In this document: piece after piece, positions 8,618 to 17,288 of the stretch
Position numbering within the stretch: position 1 is the first letter of the stretch
Layout of the letters: every line of letters begins with the position of its first letter
Source: Maribacter_C sp047345145
Lineage (GTDB): Bacteria > Bacteroidota > Bacteroidia > Flavobacteriales > Flavobacteriaceae
DNA length: 64,000 nt
Assembly: GCF_047345145.1 (NCBI RefSeq)
Contig: NZ_JBLFER010000005.1
Location: forward strand, 124,001-188,000
Direction: 5' to 3'
Notes under the pieces: generated by a model
What the model was told of the DNA's origin: nothing
Database searches by the model: none
Seen by the model: the letters and a program-made list of their open reading frames with translations, nothing else
Translations under genes and position numbers: made by a program

Positions 8618-9894
8618 TGTTTGACGTACTAATTGTTGGTGGAGGTGCGGCTGGCTTTTACGCCGCAATTCATATTGCAGAGGCAAATCCAAATCTCAAA
8701 ATTGCTATCCTCGAACGTGGCAAAGAGGTCCTTTCAAAAGTGAAAGTTTCTGGTGGTGGTAGATGCAATGTTACACATGCAGAGTTTGATCCCAACGAAC
8801 TTGTTAAAAACTATCCTAGAGGAGAGAAAGAACTTTTAGGGCCGTTTCATACCTACTGCAGTGGTGATACAGTTTCTTTTTTTGAAGAGCGCGGTATTGA
8901 TTTGAAGATAGAGGATGATGGTCGCATGTTTCCTTTTTCAAACTCCTCTCAGACCATTATTGATTGCTTTTTAAATGAAGTCGAACGTTTAGGAATTCAG
9001 GTTTTAAAACATAGCAGTGTTGTTGGTATTACCTCTATTCAAAATGAAGATGAAAGTTCATGGAAAGTTACTTCGATAAAGAAAACCTATCAATGTAGAA
9101 AGCTGTTGATTGCAACAGGAAGCAATCCAAAAATTTGGAAAATGCTTGAGAATTTAGGACATTCCATAGAAACTCCTGTTCCATCACTCTTTACTTTTAA
9201 TATCAAAGATGATCGCATAAAAGGAATTCCTGGTTTGAGCACCTACGCTAGTGTAGAAGTTTTAGCAAAAAAGATGTACCAACCTAAAATTACTATACAG
9301 TTGAAAACCAAAGTGTCCGATAAGGTTTTGTTGCTTTCTGAGGGACCAGTTTTGATTACGCATTGGGGATTAAGCGGTCCGGCTATTTTAAAGCTATCTG
9401 CTTGGGGCGCCAGGATTTTGAACGAAATGAACTATAAATTTCAGTTGAGAATTAATTGGCTTCCTGATTATCATCCATATGCGGTCATTAGTCTGTTACA
9501 GGAAATCAAGGAAGTAGAGGGAAAGAAAACAGTACTACGTACGAAAGCTGTGGACATTCCAAGACGTTTGTGGACTAATCTGGTTCGTGCAACAGGCATC
9601 TCCGAGGATACAAAATGGGCAGATACGAATAAAGAACAATTACAATCATTAGCCAATCAATTGACGAAATGCGAATTTTCAGTTGACGGGAAAAGTACAT
9701 TTAAAGAAGAATTCGTAACAGCAGGGGGAGTAAACCTCAAAGAAATTAATTTTAAAACTTTTGAAAGCAAATTGCAACCCAATTTGTTTTTTGCAGGTGA
9801 AGTAATCAACGTGGATGCCATAACTGGGGGATTCAATTTTCAAAATGCTTGGACAGGAGCTTTTATAGCTGCCAAAGGAATAACGAAATTATAA
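8617..9894 (+). CDS. HI0933/BaiN (YhiN)-family FAD-dependent oxidoreductase
   Basis: The protein has 425 residues with an N-terminal FAD-binding Rossmann motif (LIVGGGAAGFYAAIHIAE). The family-specific stretch VKVSGGGRCNVTHA follows, then EDDGRMFPFSNSSQ, ATGSNPKIWK and the C-terminal FAD motif AGEVINVDAITGGFNFQNAW. The HI0933-like family is widespread and poorly understood; some gut members reduce bile-acid intermediates, which is no guide to substrate here. It overlaps the GDPD gene by 1 bp and is followed 3 bp later by the DUF1697 gene. Confidence 0.92.
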   Translation: MFDVLIVGGGAAGFYAAIHIAEANPNLKIAILERGKEVLSKVKVSGGGRCNVTHAEFDPNELVKNYPRGEKELLGPFHTYCSGDTVSFFEERGIDLKIEDDGRMFPFSNSSQTIIDCFLNEVERLGIQVLKHSSVVGITSIQNEDESSWKVTSIKKTYQCRKLLIATGSNPKIWKMLENLGHSIETPVPSLFTFNIKDDRIKGIPGLSTYASVEVLAKKMYQPKITIQLKTKVSDKVLLLSEGPVLITHWGLSGPAILKLSAWGARILNEMNYKFQLRINWLPDYHPYAVISLLQEIKEVEGKKTVLRTKAVDIPRRLWTNLVRATGISEDTKWADTNKEQLQSLANQLTKCEFSVDGKSTFKEEFVTAGGVNLKEINFKTFESKLQPNLFFAGEVINVDAITGGFNFQNAWTGAFIAAKGITKL

Positions 9895-9897
9895 GTT

Positions 9898-10443
9898 ATG
9901 AAAACCTATATAGCCTTATTGCGCGGGATTAACGTTAGTGGTCAAAAGAAAATAAAAATGGCCAATTTAAAGTTAATGCTCATGAAAATAGGTCTTACAG
10001 ATGTTGTTACTTATATCCAAAGTGGAAATATGGTTTTTAAATCAGCTGGAAAAAAGTCACATATTTTAGAAGAAAAAATCAAAAAAGGTGTCGCAGATTC
10101 ATTCGGTTTTGATGTTACGGTCGTGGTGAAAACGAAAATGGGACTAGAGGAGATTCTTCAAAAGAATCCTTTTACTAAACAAGAGGATTTAGAGGCAAAA
10201 AGAGTCTATTATGCCCTGTTAAAAGAGGTCCCAGAAAAGGATGCTATTGGTAATTTGAAACCAGAAGATTACCCTAGTGAATTGTTTCTAATAACAAAAG
10301 AATGTGTGTATTTGAATTGCTTAAATGGAGCTGGTAAAGCAAAGTTGACTAACAATGTTCTTGAAAGGAAACTGGGAGTTTCGGCAACAACCAGAAATCA
10401 TAGAACGATGGCGAAGTTGTTGGAACTAGCAGAAGAAAACTAG
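9898..10443 (+). CDS. DUF1697 domain protein
   Basis: The 181-residue protein spans the DUF1697 family: MKTYIALLRGINVSGQKKIKM at the N-terminus, then TYIQSGNMVFKS, and NNVLERKLGVSATTRNHRTM near the end, which resembles a ferredoxin-fold small protein. The biochemical function is unknown. It probably forms an operon with the two genes upstream (3-bp spacing). Confidence 0.88.
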   Translation: MKTYIALLRGINVSGQKKIKMANLKLMLMKIGLTDVVTYIQSGNMVFKSAGKKSHILEEKIKKGVADSFGFDVTVVVKTKMGLEEILQKNPFTKQEDLEAKRVYYALLKEVPEKDAIGNLKPEDYPSELFLITKECVYLNCLNGAGKAKLTNNVLERKLGVSATTRNHRTMAKLLELAEEN

Positions 10444-10456
10444 TTTTAATTAGATG

Positions 10457-10930
10457 CTAATTTAATTCCCAGATTTTATAGTTTAAAGCTGTCGCGAAAC
10501 AAACCCATAGGAAATAAGGTACTAAGAGATAAGCTGCCGTTTTACTGACTACATTGAACCAGCGAATGGTCAAGCCTAATAAAACAATGAGCATTATAAT
10601 TACCATTAAGGCCCATATCGGTTGCCGTAGTCCGAAAAAGACAATACTCCATGCGGCATTTAAAAGTAGCTGAAACCCGAAATGATATAGTGCGGTTTTT
10701 ACCCAAACATGATGCGTGCCTTTTGCCCAAACAATTCCAGCAGCGATACCCATCATAGCATAAAGAATAGTCCAAACAGGTGCAAAAAGCCAATTAGGGG
10801 GGTTAAAACTTGGTTTGTTCAAGGTTACAAACCATGTATTTACTGAACTTTGAGTGGCAAAACTTGAGAGAAAGCCCACGAGCAGGCATATCAATACTGA
10901 AATAGTAATATAGGTCAGTTTTCTTTTCAA
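10457..10930 (-). CDS. tspO: TspO/MBR-family tryptophan-rich sensory membrane protein
   Basis: The 157-residue, five-helix protein shows the TspO signature: WFVTLNKPSFNPPNWLFAPV then WTILYAMMGIAAGIVW, later NAAWSIVFFGLRQPIWAL and a C-terminal YFLWVCFATALNY. TspO proteins bind tetrapyrroles and are linked to oxidative-stress responses. The only start with a full first helix is TTG at 10930 (MKRKLTYI); I see no in-frame ATG nearby. It converges with the DUF1697 gene and diverges from mvaD. Confidence 0.93.
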   Translation of the reverse strand: MKRKLTYITISVLICLLVGFLSSFATQSSVNTWFVTLNKPSFNPPNWLFAPVWTILYAMMGIAAGIVWAKGTHHVWVKTALYHFGFQLLLNAAWSIVFFGLRQPIWALMVIIMLIVLLGLTIRWFNVVSKTAAYLLVPYFLWVCFATALNYKIWELN

Positions 10931-10976
10931 AGGGGTCGGTTTTCCCTCGAAAATAGTGAATTTATAGGTGAACCGC

Positions 10977-10984
10977 TATCTTTG
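10977..10984 (+). promoter_or_regulatory. -7 box TATCTTTG for the mevalonate operon
   Basis: This is an exact TAnnTTTG match 17 bp before the mvaD ATG at 11002, which implies a very short 5' leader. No clear -33 TTG is visible. Confidence 0.55.
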
Positions 10985-11001
10985 CATAAATTCCGTTTTC
11001 A

Positions 11002-12084
11002 ATGACTGAAACAAACTTTATTCCTTCTGAATATTCCAATGAAATTTCTGATGGGAAAGTGACTTACAAATCACCAAGTAACATTGCATTGGTAAAGTAT
11101 TGGGGAAAGAAAGAAAATCAGATTCCGGCGAACCCGTCCATAAGTTTTACTTTGAATGCTTGCGCTACAACAACATCAATTTCCTATAAAAAATTAGCTT
11201 CAAAGGCTTCTGATTACTCATTCGATTTATTGTTCGAAGGAAAACCCAAAGAAGATTTCAAACCAAAAATCGAAATCTTTTTGAATCGTATTGAAATGTA
11301 CCTTCCATTTTTGAAGGATTTTCATTTTACCATTGAAACATCAAACTCCTTTCCGCATAGCAGTGGTATCGCTTCTTCCGCCAGTGGTATGTCTGCCTTA
11401 GCACTTTGCTTGATGGCTGTTGAAAAGGAACTGAATCCTGAAATGAGTCGAGATTTTTTCAATAAGAAAGCATCCTTTTTAGCTCGCTTGGGTTCGGGAA
11501 GTGCTTGTAGAAGTATCGAAGGTGATTTGATACAATGGGGAAATCACGCGGACACCGATGGAAGTTCAGATTTATACGGAATCAAATATCCGTATGAACT
11601 ACATCCCATATTTAAAAATTACCACGATACTATTTTGTTAGTTGACAAAGGACAAAAGCAGGTCAGTAGTACCATTGGTCATGATTTAATGCACAATCAT
11701 CCTTTTGCCAAAAACCGGTTCGACCAAGCGCATGAAAATCTGACGAAATTGAAGCGTGTTTTTTCAGAGGGAAATTTAAAATCCTTTATTGATATTGTTG
11801 AAAGTGAGGCACTAACACTTCATGCGATGATGATGACCAGTTTGCCTTATTTTGTTTTGATGAAACCGAATACCCTTGAAATTATCAATAAAATATGGGT
11901 GTTTCGCGAGTCTTCAAAAACAAATGTTTGTTTTACTTTAGATGCTGGAGCCAATGTACATGTATTATATCCTGAGAATGAGAAGGAAGAAGTATTTCAA
12001 TTTATTAAGAATGAGTTGGTTGTATATTGCGAAAATGGACAGTACATTTGTGATCGAATTGGTTTTGGTGCCAAAAAGATGTAA
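11002..12084 (+). CDS. mvaD: Diphosphomevalonate decarboxylase
   Basis: The 360-residue GHMP-superfamily enzyme makes isopentenyl diphosphate from mevalonate 5-diphosphate with ATP. Visible motifs are SNIALVKYWGKKENQIPANPS (substrate-binding N-terminus), SSGIASSASGMSALALCL (the ATP-binding glycine/serine loop) and ARLGSGSACRSIEGDLIQWG (catalytic-site region with Arg and Asp). It is the first gene after a TATCTTTG promoter box and is followed by mevalonate kinase and a UbiA prenyltransferase, a typical flavobacterial mevalonate-pathway cluster. Confidence 0.95.
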   Translation: MTETNFIPSEYSNEISDGKVTYKSPSNIALVKYWGKKENQIPANPSISFTLNACATTTSISYKKLASKASDYSFDLLFEGKPKEDFKPKIEIFLNRIEMYLPFLKDFHFTIETSNSFPHSSGIASSASGMSALALCLMAVEKELNPEMSRDFFNKKASFLARLGSGSACRSIEGDLIQWGNHADTDGSSDLYGIKYPYELHPIFKNYHDTILLVDKGQKQVSSTIGHDLMHNHPFAKNRFDQAHENLTKLKRVFSEGNLKSFIDIVESEALTLHAMMMTSLPYFVLMKPNTLEIINKIWVFRESSKTNVCFTLDAGANVHVLYPENEKEEVFQFIKNELVVYCENGQYICDRIGFGAKKM

Positions 12085-12143
12085 CTTTTAATCAGTAAAG
12101 CGTCTTATTAGCGTTACATAGTTATACCATATTGAAGAAGTCT

Positions 12144-13082
12144 ATGAAAGGTCCCTTATTTTATTCCAAAATATTACTCTTCGGAGAGTACGGAATTATC
12201 AAAGATTCGAAAGGATTATCTATACCTTATAATTTTTTTAAAGGTGCTTTGAAGACCGATGAAAATCCATCGAAAGAAGCCTTAGAATCCAATGGTCACC
12301 TTAAGAATTTTGTGACTTACTTAGAAGAGGTTTCCAATGAAGAACCAGAATTGGTTGCGTTCAATTTTGAAGCTTTGAAAAAGGATGTTGAATCAGGAAT
12401 GTATTTCGATAGCTCTATCCCACAAGGATATGGCGTTGGAAGTAGTGGTGCTCTTGTTGCAGCAGTTTACGACCAATATGCAAGTGATAAGATTACAGTT
12501 CTTGAAAATCTTACCCGTGAAAAACTTCTAAAGCTAAAACAGATTTTTGGTAAGATGGAATCTTTCTTCCACGGGAAGTCTTCTGGACTAGACCCATTGA
12601 ATAGCTATTTAAGCTTACCGATTCTTATTAATTCACAAGACAATATTGAATCCACTAGCATACCTAGCCAAAATACTGAAGGTAAAGGTGCTGTATTTTT
12701 GCTAGACAGTGGTTCTACAGGGGAAACTGCTCCGATGGTGCAATTGTTTATGGAAAAGATGAAGCAAGAAGGTTTTCGAACAATGTTGAAGAATCAATTC
12801 ATCAAACATACTGATGCTTGCGTTGAAGATTTTGTAAACGGAAATGTAAAGTCCCTTTTCGGAAACCTAAAGCAACTTTCACACGTGGTTTTGGATAACT
12901 TTAAACCAATGATTCCTGTTAAATTCCACGACTTATGGAAACAAGGTATTGACACCAATGACTATTACCTCAAACTTTGTGGTTCAGGCGGCGGTGGTTA
13001 TATTTTGGGTTTTACCGAAGATATCGATAAAGCGCAATCGGCGCTCAAGGATTATAAATTAGAAGTGGTTTATAACTTCTAA
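12144..13082 (+). CDS. mvk: Mevalonate kinase (GHMP kinase)
   Basis: This GHMP kinase phosphorylates mevalonate. Motif 1 is SKILLFGEYGII, the ATP loop is IPQGYGVGSSGALVAA, then GKMESFFHGKSSGLDPLNSY, and motif 3 is LCGSGGGGYILGF. An in-frame TTG at 12132 would add four residues. I chose ATG at 12144 (MKGPLFYSKILLFGE), which keeps the usual short N-terminus and gives 312 residues. It is 59 bp after mvaD and 10 bp before the UbiA gene. Phosphomevalonate kinase is not in this window. Confidence 0.9.
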   Translation: MKGPLFYSKILLFGEYGIIKDSKGLSIPYNFFKGALKTDENPSKEALESNGHLKNFVTYLEEVSNEEPELVAFNFEALKKDVESGMYFDSSIPQGYGVGSSGALVAAVYDQYASDKITVLENLTREKLLKLKQIFGKMESFFHGKSSGLDPLNSYLSLPILINSQDNIESTSIPSQNTEGKGAVFLLDSGSTGETAPMVQLFMEKMKQEGFRTMLKNQFIKHTDACVEDFVNGNVKSLFGNLKQLSHVVLDNFKPMIPVKFHDLWKQGIDTNDYYLKLCGSGGGGYILGFTEDIDKAQSALKDYKLEVVYNF

Positions 13083-13092
13083 AACTTTCGAA

Positions 13093-13998
13093 ATGCTTAC
13101 TAGAAAGAACAAGCTCTTACTGCTGAAGTTATTGAGCCTGTTTTCCGTTGTTAGGGGTTATAATATTTTGATGATTGCCTTAGCGCAATACTTAGCTTCA
13201 ATTTATATTCTTTCTCCAGACTTACCACTTCGTAAAGTTGTTTTTGATGTCAATCTGTTTTTTATCGTAATTGCTTCGGCTCTGGTAATTGCTAGCGGAT
13301 ATATCATCAACAATTTTTATGATGCGGAGAAAGACCTTATCAATAAGCCCAAGAAAAGTATGTTGGATAGGTTAGTAAGCCAACGTTTTAAGCTGACAAC
13401 CTATTTCATACTAAACTTTCTAGCCGTTTTTGCAGCGAGTTATGTCTCTTTTAGAGCCGTTCTCTTTTTCTCGGCCTATATCTTTGGAATTTGGTTCTAT
13501 TCGCATAAACTTAAAAAAGTCCCCTTTATTGGAAACTTTGTTTCCGCCACACTTGCGATAGCCCCATTTTTTGCGGTTTTCGTTTATTACAAGAACTTTG
13601 AGACGGTAATTTTTGTGCATGCCATCTTTTTATTCCTTTTAATTTTAGTTCGGGAAATGATAAAAGATTTAGAGAATATGAAGGGTGATTTGGCGCAAAA
13701 CTATAGAACTATTCCCATCCTATATGGCCCAAAGGTTTCGAAGTTTATGATTGCGGGTTTGATTCTACTGACCCTTATCCCTTCACTTTTATTGATTACA
13801 AAGTTTGATGTCGGCTTAATGAACTACTATTTCATGGCATGCATCGCACTCTTGATTTTGTTTCTTGTTTTGCTTTTACAGTCCAAGACCAAGAAGCATT
13901 ACGTTTGGTTGCATAATATTTTAAAATTTATCATCATTGCTGGTGTCTTTAGTATTTTGTTGATTGATATTGACTTAGTTCTTAATCGAATTTTATAG
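13093..13998 (+). CDS. UbiA-family prenyltransferase (geranylgeranylglycerol-phosphate geranylgeranyltransferase-like)
   Basis: The protein has 301 residues and about eight or nine transmembrane helices. The first prenyl-diphosphate motif is NNFYDAEKDLINKPKK (NxxxDxxxD type) near residue 77 and the second is REMIKDLENMKGDLAQNYRTIP. Homologues in flavobacterial mevalonate clusters are commonly annotated as geranylgeranylglycerol-phosphate transferases, but the acceptor is not proven and quinone or other lipid prenylation is equally possible. Linkage to mvaD and mvk fits use of isoprenoid diphosphates. Its stop codon abuts the ATG of the nitrilase gene. Confidence 0.88.
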   Translation: MLTRKNKLLLLKLLSLFSVVRGYNILMIALAQYLASIYILSPDLPLRKVVFDVNLFFIVIASALVIASGYIINNFYDAEKDLINKPKKSMLDRLVSQRFKLTTYFILNFLAVFAASYVSFRAVLFFSAYIFGIWFYSHKLKKVPFIGNFVSATLAIAPFFAVFVYYKNFETVIFVHAIFLFLLILVREMIKDLENMKGDLAQNYRTIPILYGPKVSKFMIAGLILLTLIPSLLLITKFDVGLMNYYFMACIALLILFLVLLLQSKTKKHYVWLHNILKFIIIAGVFSILLIDIDLVLNRIL

Positions 13999-14949
13999 AT
14001 GGAAAATATATTAAAAGTAGCTCTTGCACAGATAGCTCCAGTTTGGCTCAACAAAGAAGAGACTCTTAAAAAAATTGAGGCAACCATCCATGAAGCTGTA
14101 AAAGAGAAAGCAGAGCTTGTAGTTTTCGGGGAAGCATTATTACCAGGATATCCTTTCTGGCTAGCATTAACTAATGGCGCTGAGTGGGATAAAAAAGTCA
14201 ACAAAGAATTGCATGCCCATTATGTCCGAAATTCAATTCAAATTGAGACTGGAGAATTAGATTCTGTTTGCAAATTGGCAAAAGAGAATAGTATGGCTAT
14301 TTATTTGGGAATAATGGAACGTGCTAAAAACAGAGGTGGCCATAGCATTTATGCCTCTTTAGTTTACATAAATCAAGAGGGAGAAATAAAGTCTGTTCAC
14401 AGAAAATTACAACCGACTTATGATGAACGTTTGACTTGGGCACCAGGTGATGGTAACGGATTGCAAGTGCACTCGCTAAAGCAATTTACTGTTGGCGGAC
14501 TCAACTGCTGGGAAAATTGGATGCCTTTACCGCGAACAGCACTTTATGGGCAGGGGGAAAACCTACACATTGCCGTTTGGCCAGGAAGTGAACATAACAC
14601 GAAAGACATTACAAGATTCATAGCACGAGAATCACGTAGCTATGTAATTTCTGTTTCTTCCTTAATGCAGAAATCTGACTTCCCAAAAGATACACCTCAC
14701 TTGGATGCCATTTTAGCAAAAGCACCCAAAACTTTAGCGGATGGTGGTTCATGCATCGCTGGTCCCGATGGCGAATGGATTATTGAGCCAGTACTTCATA
14801 AAGAAGGTTTAATATATCAAAACTTAGACTTTAATCGCGTGTACGAAGAACGTCAAAATTTTGACTCGGTAGGGCATTATTCAAGACCCGACGTTACTAA
14901 ATTGACCGTAAATAGAGAGCGGCAATCTACGGTGGAGTTTGAGGATTGA
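13999..14949 (+). CDS. Nitrilase-type carbon-nitrogen hydrolase
   Basis: The 316-residue enzyme has the catalytic residues of the nitrilase superfamily: Glu45 (VVFGEALLPGYPFW), Lys136 (HRKLQPTYDERLTW, with Glu143) and Cys170 (GGLNCWENWMPL). The KLxPTxxERxxW and NCWENWMPLxR patterns are those of true aliphatic nitrilases rather than amidases. The substrate is unknown. The ATG follows the UbiA stop codon without a gap, so it is translationally linked to isoprenoid genes. That neighbourhood gives no obvious nitrile substrate. Confidence 0.9.
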   Translation: MENILKVALAQIAPVWLNKEETLKKIEATIHEAVKEKAELVVFGEALLPGYPFWLALTNGAEWDKKVNKELHAHYVRNSIQIETGELDSVCKLAKENSMAIYLGIMERAKNRGGHSIYASLVYINQEGEIKSVHRKLQPTYDERLTWAPGDGNGLQVHSLKQFTVGGLNCWENWMPLPRTALYGQGENLHIAVWPGSEHNTKDITRFIARESRSYVISVSSLMQKSDFPKDTPHLDAILAKAPKTLADGGSCIAGPDGEWIIEPVLHKEGLIYQNLDFNRVYEERQNFDSVGHYSRPDVTKLTVNRERQSTVEFED

Positions 14950-15044
14950 ACTTAAAACCGTGTTTTGGACTTCTGTTTATTAAAATGTTCGTTTAACAGA
15001 ACGTAAATGTGGTGTATTAAAAGATTTTGCGCTTTTAGATGTTA

Positions 15045-15479
15045 TTATTCTTCGTAAATATCAAATTCAGCGGAAACAGATTTCATTAATTCCGCATCTT
15101 CGAAGTCGCTTTCCGACATTTTTGATAGATGCTCTAAGTATAAGTCAAATTGCCCTTTTAGGAAAATGGAAAGCATTTTACCACCATCTTTGCAACTTGC
15201 AGCATGCCATACGTTTGGAGGTACGGTTACTGTGTCTCCGGGTTTCGCAATAACAGTTTGGTCATCAAAAATCAACTCCACTTCACCTTTCAGTATATAG
15301 AAGATTTCAGTCATTATTTTATGATGATGTCTTGCTAGGTAAAAACCTGGTTTTAAGGTATCCTCAACAAAACTTAATTCTCCATTCGTGTGTCGCGAAG
15401 AAAGCTTAATAAAGCAGTGATCTTGGGAGTAATTGTAATTTTCCCCTTCTCCATTTTTGATTACTTCAAATGTTTTCAT
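15045..15479 (-). CDS. Cupin-domain protein
   Basis: A single cupin_2 barrel is visible: HHHKIMTEIFYILKGEVELIF (motif 1, with three His and a Glu) and PGDTVTVPPNVWHAASC (motif 2 with metal-ligand His). An in-frame TTG at 15488 overlaps the upstream gene's end; the ATG at 15479 (MKTFEVIKNGEG) is the better start and gives 144 residues. It is the last gene of a three-gene minus-strand set with two SnoaL-like proteins. The function is not known; candidates are sugar isomerisation or small-molecule binding. Confidence 0.85.
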   Translation of the reverse strand: MKTFEVIKNGEGENYNYSQDHCFIKLSSRHTNGELSFVEDTLKPGFYLARHHHKIMTEIFYILKGEVELIFDDQTVIAKPGDTVTVPPNVWHAASCKDGGKMLSIFLKGQFDLYLEHLSKMSESDFEDAELMKSVSAEFDIYEE

Positions 15480-15488
15480 GTCTATCAA

Positions 15489-16034
15489 TTATTTTGCGTG
15501 ATAGGTTTTAGAGACTTCAAGACTGTCCTCAAACCAGTTCCATAGTATGATCTTCCCATCTTTTACTTTAACTCTTAAAGCGTATGTAAATTCTTTGGTT
15601 TCTTTGTTTGAATGACTTAGCACACCAATCATTTGTCCGAAGTATGCTGCAGTGTCACCACTTGCAAAACCATCTGTTGGCACCCATTTTTTGGTAACAA
15701 AACCCGCTCCAAAGGCTGGAAAAAATTCTTCTAATATCGCTTTTTTACCTTTCCAAGGTCCCATCCACGGTAAGTTCTCATCTCCGGCATTTTGCCACAC
15801 CATATCTTCGTGCATAAGGGTATTCATGGTTTCCATATCTCCTTTGCCCATGGCGGCCATATAGGCATTGGCAATAGCTAAGGTTTCTTGTGATTGTTGC
15901 GCCAATGTATCACTGGCACTCATTTCATTTACCTCGGTCGTTTCTTCATGTGCTGCTTGCGTATTGCTTTTTTTTGCCATATCGCAACCTACAAGTAGTG
16001 AGGCTATGGCAAAACATAATATAATTTTTTTCAT
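15489..16034 (-). CDS. SnoaL/NTF2-like lipoprotein
   Basis: The 181-residue protein has a lipoprotein signal (ASLLVGC, Cys17), a short hydrophilic linker rich in Thr/Glu/Ser, and a SnoaL/NTF2-like cone fold (ANAYMAAMGKGDMETMNTLM, DMVWQNAGDENLPWMGPWKG, LRVKVKDGKIILWNWFEDS). Such domains are often polyketide-cyclase-like or ligand-binding. It lies between another SnoaL-type gene (21 bp upstream) and the cupin gene, suggesting a small operon of unknown role. Confidence 0.82.
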   Translation of the reverse strand: MKKIILCFAIASLLVGCDMAKKSNTQAAHEETTEVNEMSASDTLAQQSQETLAIANAYMAAMGKGDMETMNTLMHEDMVWQNAGDENLPWMGPWKGKKAILEEFFPAFGAGFVTKKWVPTDGFASGDTAAYFGQMIGVLSHSNKETKEFTYALRVKVKDGKIILWNWFEDSLEVSKTYHAK

Positions 16035-16055
16035 TTTTCTTGTGATTAATAACTG

Positions 16056-16463
16056 TTATTGTTGTAATTGTTTCATTGCTGTTCCCCAGTCTTCAAGATG
16101 ATAAACTTCTATGACTTTTCCATCAACTATGGTATGAACATCGATGGTCATGATGCTGAAAGATTTTGTGCCATCAGTTGGTAAGCCCATAAAGTCTCCA
16201 TTCGGAGTTCCCGTTGCCAAACTTCTTGCAACATATTTGTTCCCTTCATTGATAACTTCCTGAGGTGTCCATTTCAAATCTGGAATCAATTTCCAAAAGA
16301 ATCCTAACTGCCCTATTAATTGTGCTTTTGATTTGTTTTCAATTGAACCTTTAGAAACGAAATCATCTGCCAAAATGTTATTTAAAACAACCTCTGGTGA
16401 TGTTTCGGTATTTACGGTTAACGCTTTTTCATAAAATGCGTTGAATGCTTCTCTATTTGTCAT
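16056..16463 (-). CDS. SnoaL-like (ester cyclase family) protein
   Basis: The 135-residue cytoplasmic protein looks like the SnoaL-like polyketide-cyclase family: NILADDFVSKGSI at the front, WKLIPDLKWTPQEVINEGNK in the middle, and TIVDGKVIEVYHLEDWGTAM at the end. The family covers cyclases, isomerases and proteins without known activity. It is the first gene of the minus-strand set and has the best promoter match of the window just upstream (16490-16518). Confidence 0.83.
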   Translation of the reverse strand: MTNREAFNAFYEKALTVNTETSPEVVLNNILADDFVSKGSIENKSKAQLIGQLGFFWKLIPDLKWTPQEVINEGNKYVARSLATGTPNGDFMGLPTDGTKSFSIMTIDVHTIVDGKVIEVYHLEDWGTAMKQLQQ

Positions 16464-16489
16464 GTTTTATTCTTTAAAAGTTACTACTG

Positions 16490-16518
16490 CAAATTTAATT
16501 TGGTGCTTTGGTAAGCAA
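16490..16518 (-). promoter_or_regulatory. Promoter TTG-N18-TAAATTTG
   Basis: On the minus strand, TTG (16518-16516) and TAAATTTG (16497-16490) are spaced by 18 bp. This fits the Bacteroidota sigma-ABfr consensus (TTG / TAnnTTTG) and sits 26 bp before the ATG of the SnoaL-like gene. Confidence 0.65.
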
Positions 16519-16560
16519 ATGGTAAGAAAGATTCTAAACACTGTAAAAAAAGGAAAATAT

Positions 16561-17199
16561 CTAAATCATATATTCTGTTAGCTCAACACCCCCTTTAGAC
16601 TCGGTCAAGCGCTTGGTCTTAAATTTTTCAGGATGCGATTCAATATATTCTATGAATGGTCTTGAACCCGAAAAATTGATGTTGTCCGTATAAATAAGTG
16701 CTCCCTTTTTTAATTTAGGTTCCAGCATTTTTATAAGCGGACGGTATAAATCGTTCCAGCCGTCTAACAATATAAAATCTATATCGTCTGGGGCGTCTTG
16801 CAATGTTTCTATGGCATTGCCAATTCTTAAATCTATGTAGTCCTCAACATCAGCATCCTTGAAATTCTGAAGTGCTATTCTCGATTTCGAATCCAATAAC
16901 TCTGTACTGATTACATGTCCACCGGTTTCTTTTGCGGCAGCACCTAAGTATATCGTCGAAATACCAAATGAAGCTCCAAATTCTATGATATTTCTCGCTT
17001 TCTCTCTAATCAACAGGTCATAGATATACTCACCCTGTTCTCGTGTGATGGCGATGTAAGCCTCCTTCATATCGTTTGGTCTCAATTCTCTAAAGATTCC
17101 TTTTAAGGCACCTTTCATAATTGTTAGCTTTTCTGAGGAGGATTCCTTGTGAAGCTTATGTAGGGTCTTTTTAGTTTTCGTATTGCTAATTGTATGCAT
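16561..17199 (-). CDS. Class I SAM-dependent methyltransferase (O-methyltransferase type)
   Basis: The 212-residue protein has motif I IIEFGASFGISTIYLG, the acidic loop VISTELLDSK and the post-motif DFILLDGWNDLYRPLIKML, followed by GALIYTDNINFSG. This resembles the catechol/caffeoyl-CoA O-methyltransferase group (COG4122), although motif I has GASFG in place of GxxxG variants seen in well-studied members. The substrate is unknown. It lies downstream of, and in the same direction as, an AraC-type regulator about 90 bp away. Confidence 0.85.
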   Translation of the reverse strand: MHTISNTKTKKTLHKLHKESSSEKLTIMKGALKGIFRELRPNDMKEAYIAITREQGEYIYDLLIREKARNIIEFGASFGISTIYLGAAAKETGGHVISTELLDSKSRIALQNFKDADVEDYIDLRIGNAIETLQDAPDDIDFILLDGWNDLYRPLIKMLEPKLKKGALIYTDNINFSGSRPFIEYIESHPEKFKTKRLTESKGGVELTEYMI

Positions 17200-17288
17200 T
17201 TTCCGCCTTTATTATTTCAAGCGAAATTAGGACAAAACCATACTATTGTTATGATAATAAAATGCAATAAAACTGTAAAAAAGGGAAA

